A stretch of DNA of 64,000 nt from NCBI GenBank assembly GCA_019118645.1, contig DWYN01000087.1, positions 1 to 64,000 of the forward strand, read 5' to 3'. This stretch comes from Candidatus Blautia excrementipullorum (GTDB taxonomy: Bacteria; Bacillota; Clostridia; Lachnospirales; Lachnospiraceae). Positions 37,301 through 47,527 of the stretch are shown here, one piece after another (the first letter of the stretch is position 1; each line of letters starts with the position of its first letter). The translations under genes were made by a program, and so were the position numbers. The notes beneath the pieces were generated by a model. It was not told the DNA's origin. It did no database searches and saw nothing but the letters and a program-made list of their open reading frames with translations.

Positions 37301-37825
37301 GGGATACCCAAGGTGCGCGACAATCAGAAAGTGATTGTGGGCGGCATGATTACGGATAAAACGATTAAATATACAAAGAATAATAAGGTGATGGCTTTTC
37401 TGACAGTGGAGGATCTTGTGGGAACTGTTGAAGTTGTGGTTTTCCCCAGGGATTATGAAAAATGGAATTCTCTTCTCGGAGACGAAGCCCGGGTGTTCAT
37501 TCAGGGACGGGTAAGCGCTGAGGACGACAAGGCCAGCAAACTGATTCTGGAAAAGGCAAGAGCTTTTGACGATATTCCCAGAGAACTGTGGATTCAGTTT
37601 AGAGACAGGGAGGACTACAGCCGTCAGGAGCAGTGGCTTTTGGGATTTCTCAGCCAGAATTCAGGGTCTGACAGTGTTGTCATCTACTTAAAGGATGTCA
37701 ATGCCATGAAGAGGCTGCCGGCTGGTTTTCATGTAAGGATAAATGATTCCTGCACCGAGGAGCTCAGCAAAAAATATGGAGAATCCAATGTTAAAGTTGT
37801 GCAAAGAGTATTGAAAAACTTCTGA
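34358..37825 (+). CDS. dnaE: DNA polymerase III subunit alpha
   Basis: ORF 1155 aa; PHP domain HLHVHTEYSLLDGSNKI; active site PDIDVDFCFERR. Confidence 0.97.
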   Translation: MNFTHLHVHTEYSLLDGSNKIQEYVSRVKELGMDSAAITDHGVMYGVIDFYKAAKAAGINPVLGCEVYVAPGSRFDRETGSGEDRYYHLVLLAENNQGYSNLMKIVSKGFVEGFYYKPRVDLELLREYHEGIIALSACLAGEVARYLTRGMYEDAKAAALRYQDIFGKGNFFLEMQDHGIPQQQAVNQQLLKMHRETGIELVATNDVHYTFAEDAGPHDVLLCLQTGKKLADEDRMRYEGGQYYVKSPEEMANLFPYALEALENTHKIAERCHVEIEFGVTKLPKYDVPEGYTSWEYLNKLCHEGLEKRYRPVTDKLRERLEYELSTIKNMGYVDYFLIVWDFIKYARDNDIMVGPGRGSAAGSLVAYTLGITQLDPIKYDLLFERFLNPERVSMPDIDVDFCFERRQEVIDYVVRKYGKDRVVQIVTFGTLAARGVIRDVGRVLDMPYAQVDAIAKMIPQELNITIDKALEMNPELRRAYEEQEDITRLIDTAKRLEGLPRHTSMHAAGVVISQKSVDEYVPLSRAQDGSITTQFTMTTLEELGLLKMDFLGLRTLTVIQNAVQQVEKNTGIRLDMQKIDYNDKKVLDSLGTGRSDGVFQLESAGMKSFMKELKPQSLEDVIAGISLYRPGPMDFIPQYIRGKNRPDTIRYDCPQLEPILKSTYGCIVYQEQVMQIVRSLAGYTLGRSDLVRRAMSKKKASVMEKERQNFVYGNKEEGVPGCIANGIPEKTANKIYDEMTDFAKYAFNKSHAAAYAVVSYQTAFLKYYYPVEFMAALMTSVIEMPNKVAEYILVCRQMGIKILPPDVNRGTYGFSVDEGAIRYGLSAIKSVGRPVIEALVKEREERGEFLSLKDFAERLSGVVNKRAIENFIKSGALDCLEGNRRQKMTVYAQIVDNIAKEKKNDIAGQMTLFDFAGEDVKKDFEIRMPEVEEYDKDTILAFEKEVLGIYLSGHPLEQCREMMEKIITARTTDFQPEEESGIPKVRDNQKVIVGGMITDKTIKYTKNNKVMAFLTVEDLVGTVEVVVFPRDYEKWNSLLGDEARVFIQGRVSAEDDKASKLILEKARAFDDIPRELWIQFRDREDYSRQEQWLLGFLSQNSGSDSVVIYLKDVNAMKRLPAGFHVRINDSCTEELSKKYGESNVKVVQRVLKNF

Positions 37826-37917
37826 AAATGCTTTAAACTATAACCGAATATGTGTAGAACAGATAAGTATTGATTTTCCGTTCTCGGCGGAAAGTCGGAA
37901 TATGGAGGAATGGAATC

Positions 37918-38907
37918 ATGGCAGAAAAGAAGATAAAGACCATTGGCGTTCTGACCAGCGGCGGAGATGCTCCGGGAATGAATGCCGCAATCCGTGCTGT
38001 TGTAAGAAGAGGTCTCAGCAGCGGACTGAATGTAAAAGGTATTTATAAAGGATACAACGGACTTTTAAATGAAGAAATTATAGATATGACAGCGAAGGAC
38101 GTATCTGATACGATCCAGAGAGGCGGTACGATCCTGTATACTGCGCGCTGCGCTGAGTTCCGTACGCCGGAAGGCCAGCAGAGAGGCGCGGAAGTGTGCA
38201 GAAAGCACGGCATTGACGGACTGGTTGTTATCGGAGGCGATGGTTCCTTTGCAGGCGCTCAGAAACTGGCGAACCTTGGAATTAACACAATCGGTGTTCC
38301 GGGAACCATTGACCTGGATATCGCCTGTACAGAATATACCATTGGATTTGACACGGCAGTGAATACAGCGATGGAGGCCATCGACAAAGTACGTGATACC
38401 TCTACTTCCCATGAGCGGTGCAGCATCATCGAGGTAATGGGACGGAACGCAGGCTATCTCGCAATGTGGTGCGGCATCGCCAACGGCGCAGAGGATATTC
38501 TGATTCCTGAGAAATATGATTACGATGAGCAGAAGCTGATCAACAATATTATTGAGAGCCGTAAGGCGGGCAAGAAACATCACATTATCGTCAACGCGGA
38601 GGGCATCGGCCATTCCGAGGCTATGGCGAAGCGTATTGAGGCTGCCACCGGAATTGAGACCCGCGCAACAATTCTCGGCCACATGCAGAGGGGAGGAAGT
38701 CCTACCTGTAAAGACCGTGTATATGCGTCTATGATGGGAGCTCTTGCAGTAGACCTTCTGGTAGAGGGAAAATCCTGCCGCGTAGTCGGATACCGTCACG
38801 GCGAGTTCATGGACTTTGATATCAACGAGGCTCTTGCCATGAAGAAGGACGTATCTCCTTATATGTGGGAGGTATGCAATTCTCTTTCTCACAATTACAA
38901 GAAATAA
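37918..38907 (+). CDS. pfkA: 6-phosphofructokinase
   Basis: IGVLTSGGDAPGMNAAIRAVVRR, GTIDLDIACTEYTIGFDTAVNT. Confidence 0.94.
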   Translation: MAEKKIKTIGVLTSGGDAPGMNAAIRAVVRRGLSSGLNVKGIYKGYNGLLNEEIIDMTAKDVSDTIQRGGTILYTARCAEFRTPEGQQRGAEVCRKHGIDGLVVIGGDGSFAGAQKLANLGINTIGVPGTIDLDIACTEYTIGFDTAVNTAMEAIDKVRDTSTSHERCSIIEVMGRNAGYLAMWCGIANGAEDILIPEKYDYDEQKLINNIIESRKAGKKHHIIVNAEGIGHSEAMAKRIEAATGIETRATILGHMQRGGSPTCKDRVYASMMGALAVDLLVEGKSCRVVGYRHGEFMDFDINEALAMKKDVSPYMWEVCNSLSHNYKK

Positions 38908-38988
38908 AAATCATAACCGGCTGCGTGCAGCCGGGGATTTACAGGAGACCACCGTCAGGCGGTCTCCGTTATGTATAGAGGAGTATAT

Positions 38989-39765
38989 ATGATCGCCAGT
39001 TTGCAGAATGCGCAGGTCAAAAATATTATAAAACTGAATCAGAAGGCAAAGGAACGCAGGGAACAGGGCCTTTTTATCGCTGAGGGAAGAAAGATGTTTC
39101 TGGAAGCGCCCTCCGGCTGGATTCACAAGGTGTATGTGTCGGAGTCCATGGAAAAGGACGAAGAGGTGATGGCGCGCGCCAGGCTCTTTTCCCGGGAGAC
39201 GGTGACGGATACAGTGTTCCGCCAGATGAGCGATACGCAGACGCCGCAGGGCGTTCTGACTGTCCTTCACAGGCCTGCCTATCAGGAGGAAGAGCTCCTG
39301 AAACAGCCGGATCCTGTGATTATGGTTCTGGAGGATCTTCAGGATCCCGGAAATGCCGGAACGATTCTGCGCACAGCTGAGGGAGCTGGCGTCAGCGGTG
39401 TTTTTCTCACAAAGAGCTGTGTGGATATTACAAACCCAAAAGTAATCCGTGCTACAATGGGCTCAGTATATAGAATGCCTTTTGTATATGTGGAGAATGT
39501 GCCGTCTCTGAAAGAACTTTTCCGGAGCAGGGGAATCCGGATTTTTGCCGCGCATTTACAGGGTAAAAAAGCGTATTATGAGGAAACCTATCAGGGAGGA
39601 ACTGCCTTTTTGATCGGCAATGAGGGAAAAGGCCTGACAGCTGAGGCGGCTGAGGCGGCGGATACGCTGATCCGCATTCCCATGTGCGGCCAGGTGGAAT
39701 CTCTCAATGCGGCTATGGCGGCGGGGATCCTTATGTACGAAGCGGCCCGTCAGCGGAGAAGCTGA
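38989..39765 (+). CDS. TrmH/SpoU-family RNA methyltransferase
   Basis: LEDLQDPGNAGTILRTAEGAG, IGNEGKGL, ESLNAAMAAGILMYEA. Confidence 0.93.
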   Translation: MIASLQNAQVKNIIKLNQKAKERREQGLFIAEGRKMFLEAPSGWIHKVYVSESMEKDEEVMARARLFSRETVTDTVFRQMSDTQTPQGVLTVLHRPAYQEEELLKQPDPVIMVLEDLQDPGNAGTILRTAEGAGVSGVFLTKSCVDITNPKVIRATMGSVYRMPFVYVENVPSLKELFRSRGIRIFAAHLQGKKAYYEETYQGGTAFLIGNEGKGLTAEAAEAADTLIRIPMCGQVESLNAAMAAGILMYEAARQRRS

Positions 39766-39823
39766 GGGAGACGGTTCAAAGGACGGTTACGCAGGACAGA
39801 AGAGAGGAAGGAGGTTCAGGCTT

Positions 39824-40273
39824 ATGGAACTGGTTATGGGGCCTTTTATCTGGCTGGCGCTGGTGGCTGTGCTGCTGATTATAGAGGCGGTCACAGTAGG
39901 GCTCACAACCGTGTGGTTTGCCGGCGGAGCGCTTGCGGCGGCGATAGCGTCCTGGCTGGGAGCAGGACAGGCAGTGCAGTGGATTCTTTTTCTGGCTGTA
40001 TCTCTGGTGCTCCTGATTTTTACAAGACCTCTGGCTGTGCGCTACATGAACCGGGAAGTTTCCCGCACCAATGTAGACAGCCTGATCGGGAAAAGAGCTG
40101 TCGTGATTCAGGAAATCAATAATCTGGCCCAGACAGGACAGGTGAGGATCAATGACCTGGAATGGATGGCGCGGACAAAAGAGGACGAATGCACGATCCC
40201 GGAAAAGGCGGTTGTGATAATAAAAGAGGTAAAAGGCGTAAAACTGATTGTGGAAGAGGAAAAGGAGGGATAA
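39824..40273 (+). CDS. NfeD-family membrane protein
   Basis: N-terminal TM segments plus C-terminal OB-like domain; upstream partner of an SPFH gene. Confidence 0.85.
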   Translation: MELVMGPFIWLALVAVLLIIEAVTVGLTTVWFAGGALAAAIASWLGAGQAVQWILFLAVSLVLLIFTRPLAVRYMNREVSRTNVDSLIGKRAVVIQEINNLAQTGQVRINDLEWMARTKEDECTIPEKAVVIIKEVKGVKLIVEEEKEG

Positions 40274-40276
40274 ACT

Positions 40277-41224
40277 ATGGGCTTTGGTATTATTTTTGTG
40301 ATTGTTATATGTATTCTGGCGCTGTGGATTCTGGCGTCCTGCATCAAGATCGTTCCCCAGGCGTATGCGGTTGTTCTGGAAAGGCTGGGCGCTTACCGCA
40401 CCACCTGGAATACGGGCATTCATTTTAAGGTGCCTTTTATTGAGCGTGTTGCCCGGAAGGTTAATTTAAAGGAGCAGGTGGTGGATTTTCCTCCCCAGCC
40501 CGTAATTACTAAGGATAACGTAACAATGCAGATTGATACGGTTGTGTTTTTCCAGATTACGGATCCGAAACTGTTCGCCTACGGTGTGGAGAATCCTATT
40601 ATGGCCATAGAGAATCTCTCCGCCACCACCCTCAGAAACATTATCGGCGATATGGAGCTGGATGAAACTCTGACCTCCCGTGAAGTGATTAATACGAAGA
40701 TGCGCGCGTCTCTTGATGTTGCTACAGATCCCTGGGGAATCAAGGTAAACCGTGTGGAGCTGAAGAATATCATTCCTCCGGCTGCGATTCAGGACGCTAT
40801 GGAGAAGCAGATGAAGGCTGAGCGTGAGCGCCGTGAAGCGATTCTGATCGCGGAAGGTGAGAAGCGTTCTACCATCCTTGTGGCGGAAGGAAAGAAGCAG
40901 TCCGCGATTCTTGACGCGGAGGCGGAGAAACAGGCAGCGATCCTCAGGGCGGAGGCCCAGAAGGAGCGTATGATCAAAGAGGCGGAAGGCCAGGCGGAGG
41001 CCGTCCTGAAAGTACAGAATGCCAATGCGGAAGGCATCCGTATGATCCGGGAAGCCGGCGCGGACCAGGCAGTTCTGACTCTGAAGAGCCTGGAGGCGTT
41101 TATGAAGGCAGCCGACGGCAGAGCCACGAAGATCATCATTCCTTCCGAGATACAGGGGCTGGCAGGCCTTGCGTCTTCTTTGAAGGAAATTGTGGCAGAG
41201 GATAAAAATTCGGCGCAGCAGTAA
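40277..41224 (+). CDS. SPFH/Band 7 (stomatin/QmcA-like) membrane protein
   Basis: ORF 315 aa; N-terminal [35 protein letters not shown]; coiled region [18 protein letters not shown]. Confidence 0.93.
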   Translation: MGFGIIFVIVICILALWILASCIKIVPQAYAVVLERLGAYRTTWNTGIHFKVPFIERVARKVNLKEQVVDFPPQPVITKDNVTMQIDTVVFFQITDPKLFAYGVENPIMAIENLSATTLRNIIGDMELDETLTSREVINTKMRASLDVATDPWGIKVNRVELKNIIPPAAIQDAMEKQMKAERERREAILIAEGEKRSTILVAEGKKQSAILDAEAEKQAAILRAEAQKERMIKEAEGQAEAVLKVQNANAEGIRMIREAGADQAVLTLKSLEAFMKAADGRATKIIIPSEIQGLAGLASSLKEIVAEDKNSAQQ

Positions 41225-41286
41225 AAAACAATGCGCAGAGGCCGGTTCGAAACCGGTCTCTGCAGAAAATAAGAGGAGAGATTATT

Positions 41287-42288
41287 ATGAACTTAAAAGG
41301 ACGGAATTTCCTGACACTGAAGGACTTTACACCGGAGGAGATCAATTACCTTCTTGACTTGTCCGCGGAGCTGAAAGAAAAGAAGAAAAATGGAGAACTT
41401 CACGAGTATTACAGAGGCAAAAATATTGCCCTGATCTTTGAAAAGACAAGTACCAGAACCCGCTGCGCCTTTGAGGTTGCGGCCCATGACCTGGGTATGG
41501 GGAGCACTTATCTGGATCCTTCCGGTTCTCAGATAGGCAAGAAGGAGAGCATCGCGGATACCGCGAGAGTTCTTGGAAGAATGTACGACGGAATCGAGTA
41601 CAGAGGATTCGGCCAGGAGATCGTGGAGGAGCTTGCGAAGTACGCGGGCGTGCCGGTGTGGAACGGACTGACCAACGAGTACCATCCTACCCAGATGCTG
41701 GCGGATATGCTTACTATCCGGGAACATTTCGGAAGGCTGAAGGGAATCCGTCTGGTATATATGGGAGACGCCCGCTATAACATGGGAAATTCCCTTATGA
41801 TCGCCTGCTCAAAACTTGGCATGCATTTTGTTGCCTGCACCACAAAAAAATACTTCCCCAATGAGGAACTGGTAAACCTCTGCCAGGGCTGGGCAAAGGA
41901 ATCCGGAGGAACCATCACTCTTACGGAAAACGTGGAAGAGGGAACGAAAAACGCCGATGTGATCTACACGGACGTCTGGGTATCCATGGGAGAGCCGGAT
42001 GAAGTGTGGGAAGAGCGCATCCGTGATCTGACGCCTTATAAAGTGACAAAGGATGTTATGAAAAACGCCGGAGAAAAGGCGATTTTTCTTCACTGTCTGC
42101 CATCCTTCCATGATCTTAAAACAAAGATCGGAAAGGAAATGGGAGAGCGCTTCCGGCTTACGGATATGGAGGTTACGGACGAGGTGTTTGAATCTCCCCA
42201 GTCTCTTGTATTTGACGAGGCGGAAAACCGTATGCACACAATTAAGGCGGTGATGGTGGCAACCCTGGGAGAGCCGGAGAATAAATAA
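41287..42288 (+). CDS. argF: Ornithine carbamoyltransferase
   Basis: [38 protein letters not shown]. Confidence 0.95.
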   Translation: MNLKGRNFLTLKDFTPEEINYLLDLSAELKEKKKNGELHEYYRGKNIALIFEKTSTRTRCAFEVAAHDLGMGSTYLDPSGSQIGKKESIADTARVLGRMYDGIEYRGFGQEIVEELAKYAGVPVWNGLTNEYHPTQMLADMLTIREHFGRLKGIRLVYMGDARYNMGNSLMIACSKLGMHFVACTTKKYFPNEELVNLCQGWAKESGGTITLTENVEEGTKNADVIYTDVWVSMGEPDEVWEERIRDLTPYKVTKDVMKNAGEKAIFLHCLPSFHDLKTKIGKEMGERFRLTDMEVTDEVFESPQSLVFDEAENRMHTIKAVMVATLGEPENK

Positions 42289-42338
42289 CAGCCTGTACTG
42301 CCGCGGCGAACGCGAAATTCTCTGAGATACAGGATGAT

Positions 42339-43148
42339 ATGGCGGAGAAAGCAATGTACGATCAAAATACAATTTCAAAGGCAATACATACGAAATGGGC
42401 GGGCAAAACCGTCCATTTTGTGAAAGAAACAGATTCTACAAATAACTGGGCCAAAGATCTGTCGCGGCAGGGAGCTCCTCATGGAACACTTGCAGCGGCA
42501 GAATTTCAGTCTGCGGGAAAAGGAAGACTGGGAAGGGCATGGAAGGCCCCGGAGGGAAGTTCGGTGATGATGTCCCTTCTGCTGCGCCCGTCCTTTGAGC
42601 CGGCGTACGCGTCCATGCTGACGCTTGTTATGGGTCTGAGCGTGGCCCAGGCGGTAGAAAGCCTGGACATTCAGACGTCCATCAAGTGGCCCAATGACGT
42701 GGTGGTTTCCCGGAAAAAAATCTGCGGCATCCTCACGGAAATGGGACTGGAAAACGGGAAGATCCGCGAAGTGATCATCGGAGTGGGAATCAACGTGAAT
42801 ACGGAGAGTTTTCCGGAGGAGCTTGCGGATAAGGCCACTTCCCTCCGGCTGGAAACAGGAAAGAAATATGACCGGAACCAGGTGGCAGGCCTGGTGATGG
42901 GGAAATTTGAGACAAACTATGAAAGATTTGTCCGCACCTGCGATCTCAGCCTGCTCCTGGAGGATTACAACCGGCTTCTTGCAAACAGAGAACAGCCGGT
43001 GCGGATTCTTGACAAAAATCAGCCCTTTGAGGGCATCGCTCTGGGAGTGAATGAAAAAGGGGAACTTCTGGTGCAGACGGAGACGGAGGGTGTGCGCCCT
43101 GTCCGGGCAGGGGAAGTGTCCGTGAGAGGACTGTACAGCTATGTGTGA
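42339..43148 (+). CDS. birA: Biotin-[acetyl-CoA-carboxylase] ligase
   Basis: ETDSTNNWAKDLS, QSAGKGRLGRAWKAPEGSSVMMSLLLRP, KWPNDVVVSRKKICGILTE. Confidence 0.93.
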   Translation: MAEKAMYDQNTISKAIHTKWAGKTVHFVKETDSTNNWAKDLSRQGAPHGTLAAAEFQSAGKGRLGRAWKAPEGSSVMMSLLLRPSFEPAYASMLTLVMGLSVAQAVESLDIQTSIKWPNDVVVSRKKICGILTEMGLENGKIREVIIGVGINVNTESFPEELADKATSLRLETGKKYDRNQVAGLVMGKFETNYERFVRTCDLSLLLEDYNRLLANREQPVRILDKNQPFEGIALGVNEKGELLVQTETEGVRPVRAGEVSVRGLYSYV

Positions 43149-43222
43149 GGGAAGCAGGCGGACGCTCTGCAAATTGTGCGCTCTTTGCAGGTCCGCCATG
43201 AGAAAAGATACAGGAGGAAGAT

Positions 43223-43585
43223 ATGTATCAGGACAGAATTGTGCTCTGCGGCGCCAGCGCCTATGAGCAGAAATATTATTTTAACCAGGATTTTGATTCT
43301 CTGCCGGAGGCGGTAAAAAAAGAACTGCAGATTATGTGCGTGCTTTATACCGAAGAAATCGGAGGAATCCTGACTCTTGAATTCGATGAGGAAGGGAATC
43401 TTCAGTTTAAAACAGAGGCTTTGGACGCAGACGCCATGTATGACGAGATCGGCAGTGTGCTGAGAATCAAAAAACTTCAGACAGAAAAAAGAGAACTTCT
43501 GGAATCCCTGGAAATGTACTACCGTGTATTTTTCCTGGGCGAAATCCCCGAGGAAGTGGGGAAAAATGTGGATAACGGAGACTGA
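43223..43585 (+). CDS. Conserved hypothetical protein (DUF6145-like)
   Basis: ORF 120 aa with RBS; placed between birA and dusB. Confidence 0.65.
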   Translation: MYQDRIVLCGASAYEQKYYFNQDFDSLPEAVKKELQIMCVLYTEEIGGILTLEFDEEGNLQFKTEALDADAMYDEIGSVLRIKKLQTEKRELLESLEMYYRVFFLGEIPEEVGKNVDNGD

Positions 43586-43588
43586 AAC

Positions 43589-44572
43589 ATGATAAGACGG
43601 TGGAAAATCGGACCGGTGGATATAGAAAATCCTTTTGTGCTTGCGCCAATGGCGGGAATTACGGATCTTCCGTTCCGGGGACTCTGCAGAGAGCAGGGAG
43701 CGGGTCTGGTATATACGGAGATGGTAAGCGCAAAAGCAATTTCCTACCGCAACAGAAATACGCTCCCCCTGATGGAGATCAGCCCCGGGGAGCATCCGGC
43801 AGCTCTTCAGATTTTCGGCAGCGAGCCGGAACTGATGGCTGAGGTGGCCAGGAGCATTGAGGAGCAGCCTTTCGATATTTTGGACATCAATATGGGCTGT
43901 CCGGTACCGAAGGTGGTGAATAACGGAGAAGGATCGGCGCTTCTGAAAAATCCCGCTCTGATACGCGAGATCGTCACAGCGGTGTCCGGAGCAGTCAAAA
44001 AGCCTGTGACAGTGAAAATCCGTATTGGATTTGAGGGCGCTTCTGTGGATCCGGTGGAAATCGCGAAAATCATTGAGGATTCCGGCGCGGCGGCCCTTGC
44101 GGTTCATGGCAGAACCAGGCAGCAGTACTATTCCGGCCATGCAGACTGGGAGACAATCCGGAAGATAAAAGAGGCGGTTTCCATTCCGGTAATGGGAAAC
44201 GGAGACGTGGACAGCCCCAAGAAAGCGGAGGCCATGTTGAAAGAGACAGGATGCGACGCAGTGATGATCGGAAGAGCAGCGAGAGGCAATCCCTGGATTT
44301 TCCGGGAAATGAATCACTATTTTCAGACGGGCGAGCTTCTTCCCAGACCCTCCCTTGAAGAGCTGAAAGAAATGATCCTGCGCCATACCAGATGGCAGAT
44401 AGAAAAAAAGGGCGAGTATACCGGAATCCGGGAAATGCGCAAGCATGTGGCATGGTATACTGCGGGAATGAGACACAGCGCAGGCATCCGGCGGGAGTCT
44501 AATCTGATTTCCAGCTATCAGGAACTGGAGGCGCTTCTGGAGCGTCTTTCCGCCCAGGAAAATAAAATGTGA
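43589..44572 (+). CDS. dusB: tRNA-dihydrouridine synthase
   Basis: APMAGITDLPFRGLCREQGAGLVYTEMVSAKA, DINMGCPVPKVVNNGEGSALL, VHGRTRQQYYSG. Confidence 0.95.
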   Translation: MIRRWKIGPVDIENPFVLAPMAGITDLPFRGLCREQGAGLVYTEMVSAKAISYRNRNTLPLMEISPGEHPAALQIFGSEPELMAEVARSIEEQPFDILDINMGCPVPKVVNNGEGSALLKNPALIREIVTAVSGAVKKPVTVKIRIGFEGASVDPVEIAKIIEDSGAAALAVHGRTRQQYYSGHADWETIRKIKEAVSIPVMGNGDVDSPKKAEAMLKETGCDAVMIGRAARGNPWIFREMNHYFQTGELLPRPSLEELKEMILRHTRWQIEKKGEYTGIREMRKHVAWYTAGMRHSAGIRRESNLISSYQELEALLERLSAQENKM

Positions 44573-44611
44573 TTTTTGCCTGAAACCTGCGGAAATACAG
44601 CCTTTTTGAGC

Positions 44612-44640
44612 TTGACAACGGACAGGGTTTTGGGTATAAT
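44612..44640 (+). promoter_or_regulatory. Consensus sigma-A promoter TTGACA-17-TATAAT
   Basis: TTGACA 44612-44617; TATAAT 44635-44640. Confidence 0.85.
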
Positions 44641-44685
44641 ACAGAAATTGTGAATATCCTAGAATAATACTGCCCTTTTGGCGGT

Positions 44686-44841
44686 ATGATGTATCTGGGA
44701 GCGCATGTGGATGTCAATTCGGATGAATTGTCCGGCATATTCTATAATGAGAAAGATGCAGCAGAAAATCTTTCGCGAAATGTGGGAATTTATATGAACA
44801 GCGGACATGATCTGTCAGAACAGATGTTATCCGGGCATTGA
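44686..44841 (+). CDS. Putative 51-aa small protein
   Basis: MMYLGAHVDVNSDELSGIFYNEKDAAENLSRNVGIYMNSGHDLSEQMLSGH*; below the ORF-track cutoff; weak RBS. Confidence 0.4.
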   Translation: MMYLGAHVDVNSDELSGIFYNEKDAAENLSRNVGIYMNSGHDLSEQMLSGH

Positions 44842-44857
44842 AAGGGAGTAAGGTATT

Positions 44858-45340
44858 ATGGAAGAAAAGAAGAACTTGATGACGTATGCAGGTCTTAAGA
44901 AGTTAGAGGAAGAGCTGCATGATTTAAAGGTTGTAAAAAGAAAAGAAGTGGCGGAAAAGATCAAGGAGGCCAGAGAACAGGGCGACCTTTCTGAGAACGC
45001 CGAGTATGACGCTGCAAAAGATGAGCAGAGAGACATCGAAGCACGTATTGAAGAAATTGAAAAAATACTGAAGAATGCAGAAGTCGTAGTGGAAGACGAA
45101 GTGGATCTGGACAGAATCAGCGTAGGCTGCAAGGTGAAGGTCCATGACTACGAGTTTGAGGAAGATATGGAGCTGAAAATTGTGGGCTCCACAGAGGCCA
45201 ACAGTCTGGAAGGCAAGATTTCCAACGAATCTCCGGTAGGAAAGGCACTTATGGGCGCTCATACGGGAGACGTTGTGGAAGTGGAGATGCCTTCAGGGAT
45301 TATGAAGTATAAGGTACTGGAGATTCAGAGAAACATCTGA
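44858..45340 (+). CDS. greA: Transcription elongation factor GreA
   Basis: LTYAGLKKLEEELHDLKVVKRKEVAEKIKEAREQGDLSENAEYDAAKDEQ. Confidence 0.95.
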   Translation: MEEKKNLMTYAGLKKLEEELHDLKVVKRKEVAEKIKEAREQGDLSENAEYDAAKDEQRDIEARIEEIEKILKNAEVVVEDEVDLDRISVGCKVKVHDYEFEEDMELKIVGSTEANSLEGKISNESPVGKALMGAHTGDVVEVEMPSGIMKYKVLEIQRNI

Positions 45341-45475
45341 AGCGGGAAGTATCAGGACTTATTCTGAAACAAAGAGAAAGACAGGAAAAAAGAGCAGCGT
45401 CGCCGCGCAGTCAGGGAATCCCTCTGCGCTTCGGCGCTGTATTCTGAGGATAAACAAATTTAAGGAGGCGCGAAA

Positions 45476-47422
45476 GTGGCAGAGCAGAAGAAGCAGGAAC
45501 AGGATCTCAATCAGATTCTGAAAGTACGCCGGGAGAAGCTTTCCGAGCTTCAGGCAAACGGGAAAGATCCCTTTCAAATCGTAAAATACGATGTTTCACA
45601 TCACAGCCAGGATATTAAAGACCATTTTGCGGAGCTGGAAAACCAGACCGTTACCGTAGCAGGACGTATGATGTCCAAGCGTGTAATGGGAAAAGCTTCT
45701 TTTTGTCATGTACAGGATCTGAAGGGAACCATTCAGTCCTATGTGGCAAGAGACAGTCTTGGGGACGAGGCTTACAAGGATTTTAAAAAACTGGATGTCG
45801 GCGATATTATCGGCATCAAAGGCCAGGTATTCAAAACAAAAACAGGAGAAATTTCCATCCATGCTTCTGAGATCACACTTCTGTCCAAGAGCCTTCAGGT
45901 GCTTCCGGAGAAATTCCATGGGCTGACGAATACGGACCTCCGCTACCGCCAGAGATATGTGGATCTGATCATGAATCCGGAAGTAAAAGACACCTTTGTG
46001 AAGCGTTCTAAGATTATCAGCGCTGTCCGCAGGTATCTGGACAGTCAGGGCTTCATGGAAGTGGAGACGCCGATGCTGGTATCCAATGCCGGCGGCGCGG
46101 CGGCGCGTCCTTTTGAAACTCATTTTAACGCGCTGAACGAGGATCTGAAGCTCCGCATTTCACTGGAGCTTTATCTGAAACGTCTGATCGTGGGCGGTCT
46201 GGAAAGAGTATACGAGATCGGACGCGTATTCCGGAATGAGGGACTGGATACCCGCCATAATCCGGAGTTTACCCTGATGGAGCTTTATCAGGCATATACA
46301 GATTATCACGGCATGATGGATCTGACGGAAAACCTGTACCGCTTTGTTGCCCAGGAGGTTCTCGGCACCACGAAGATTGTTTATAACGGTGTGGAAATGG
46401 ATCTGGGCAAACCCTTCGAGCGCATCACCATGGTGGACGCAGTGAAGAAATATGCCGGCGTAGATTGGAATGAAATCCATACCCTGGAGGAAGCCCGCGC
46501 AATTGCGAAAGAACATAATATTGAATTTGAGGAGCGCCATAAGAAAGGCGATATCCTGAATCTCTTCTTTGAGACATATGTGGAGGAGCACTTAATCCAG
46601 CCGACCTTCCTGATGGATCATCCGATTGAGATTTCTCCGCTGACCAAAAAGAAACCGGAGAACCCGGAATATGTAGAGCGCTTTGAGTTCTTCATGAACG
46701 GCTGGGAGATGGCAAACGCCTACTCTGAGCTGAATGATCCCATCGATCAGAGAGAGCGTTTCAAAGCCCAGGAGGAGCAGCTTGCGCAGGGCGATGAGGA
46801 AGCAAACACCACAGACGAAGATTTCCTGAACGCTCTTGAGGTAGGCATGCCGCCTACAGGAGGAATCGGCTTCGGCATTGACCGTATGGTTATGCTGCTG
46901 ACGAATTCCGCAGCCATACGCGACGTTCTGGCCTTTCCGACCATGAAAAGTCTGGGTGGATCCGATTCATCGAGGAAAGCCGGAAAAGCGGAAAACACAG
47001 TTTCCTCCGGTGCGGATGCGTCAGTCTCCGCTTCTTCCGTGAAGCTTGATCTTTCTAAGGTGAAGATCGAGCCGCTGTTTGAGGATTTTGTTGATTTTGA
47101 TACTTTCAGCAAGTCTGATTTCCGTGTAGTGAAAGTGAAAGAGTGCGAGGCGGTGCCGAAGAGCAAGAAGCTCCTGAAGTTCGTTCTGGATGACGGATCA
47201 GAAACAGACAGGGTGATCTTAAGCGGTATTCACGACTATTACGAACCGGAAGAACTGGTTGGCAAAACCTGCATTGCGATTACCAACCTGCCGCCCAGAA
47301 AGATGATGGGCATTGATTCCTGCGGTATGCTGATCAGCGCGGTATATGAGTATGACGGACATGAGGGACTGAACCTGCTGATGGTAGATGACGGTATTCC
47401 TGCGGGAGCAAAGCTGTACTAA
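45476..47422 (+). CDS. lysS: Lysyl-tRNA synthetase (class II) with C-terminal tRNA-binding (MetRS-C/Trbp111-like) domain
   Basis: ORF 648 aa; class II motifs [15 protein letters not shown] and [14 protein letters not shown]-terminal [31 protein letters not shown]. Confidence 0.95.
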   Translation: MAEQKKQEQDLNQILKVRREKLSELQANGKDPFQIVKYDVSHHSQDIKDHFAELENQTVTVAGRMMSKRVMGKASFCHVQDLKGTIQSYVARDSLGDEAYKDFKKLDVGDIIGIKGQVFKTKTGEISIHASEITLLSKSLQVLPEKFHGLTNTDLRYRQRYVDLIMNPEVKDTFVKRSKIISAVRRYLDSQGFMEVETPMLVSNAGGAAARPFETHFNALNEDLKLRISLELYLKRLIVGGLERVYEIGRVFRNEGLDTRHNPEFTLMELYQAYTDYHGMMDLTENLYRFVAQEVLGTTKIVYNGVEMDLGKPFERITMVDAVKKYAGVDWNEIHTLEEARAIAKEHNIEFEERHKKGDILNLFFETYVEEHLIQPTFLMDHPIEISPLTKKKPENPEYVERFEFFMNGWEMANAYSELNDPIDQRERFKAQEEQLAQGDEEANTTDEDFLNALEVGMPPTGGIGFGIDRMVMLLTNSAAIRDVLAFPTMKSLGGSDSSRKAGKAENTVSSGADASVSASSVKLDLSKVKIEPLFEDFVDFDTFSKSDFRVVKVKECEAVPKSKKLLKFVLDDGSETDRVILSGIHDYYEPEELVGKTCIAITNLPPRKMMGIDSCGMLISAVYEYDGHEGLNLLMVDDGIPAGAKLY

Positions 47423-47477
47423 ATCTTTGCAAAAGACTCCGGAAAGCAGGCTTTTCGCTGTAGAGTACGACAAATAC

Positions 47478-47525
47478 GAGGACACTTTTCTAAAAGAAAT
47501 TTTAGAGAGGTGTCCTCTTTGTTAT
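47478..47525 (+). terminator. lysS terminator
   Basis: GAGGACACTTTTCTAAAA...TTTTAGAGAGGTGTCCTCTTTGTT. Confidence 0.85.
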
Positions 47526-47527
47526 AA

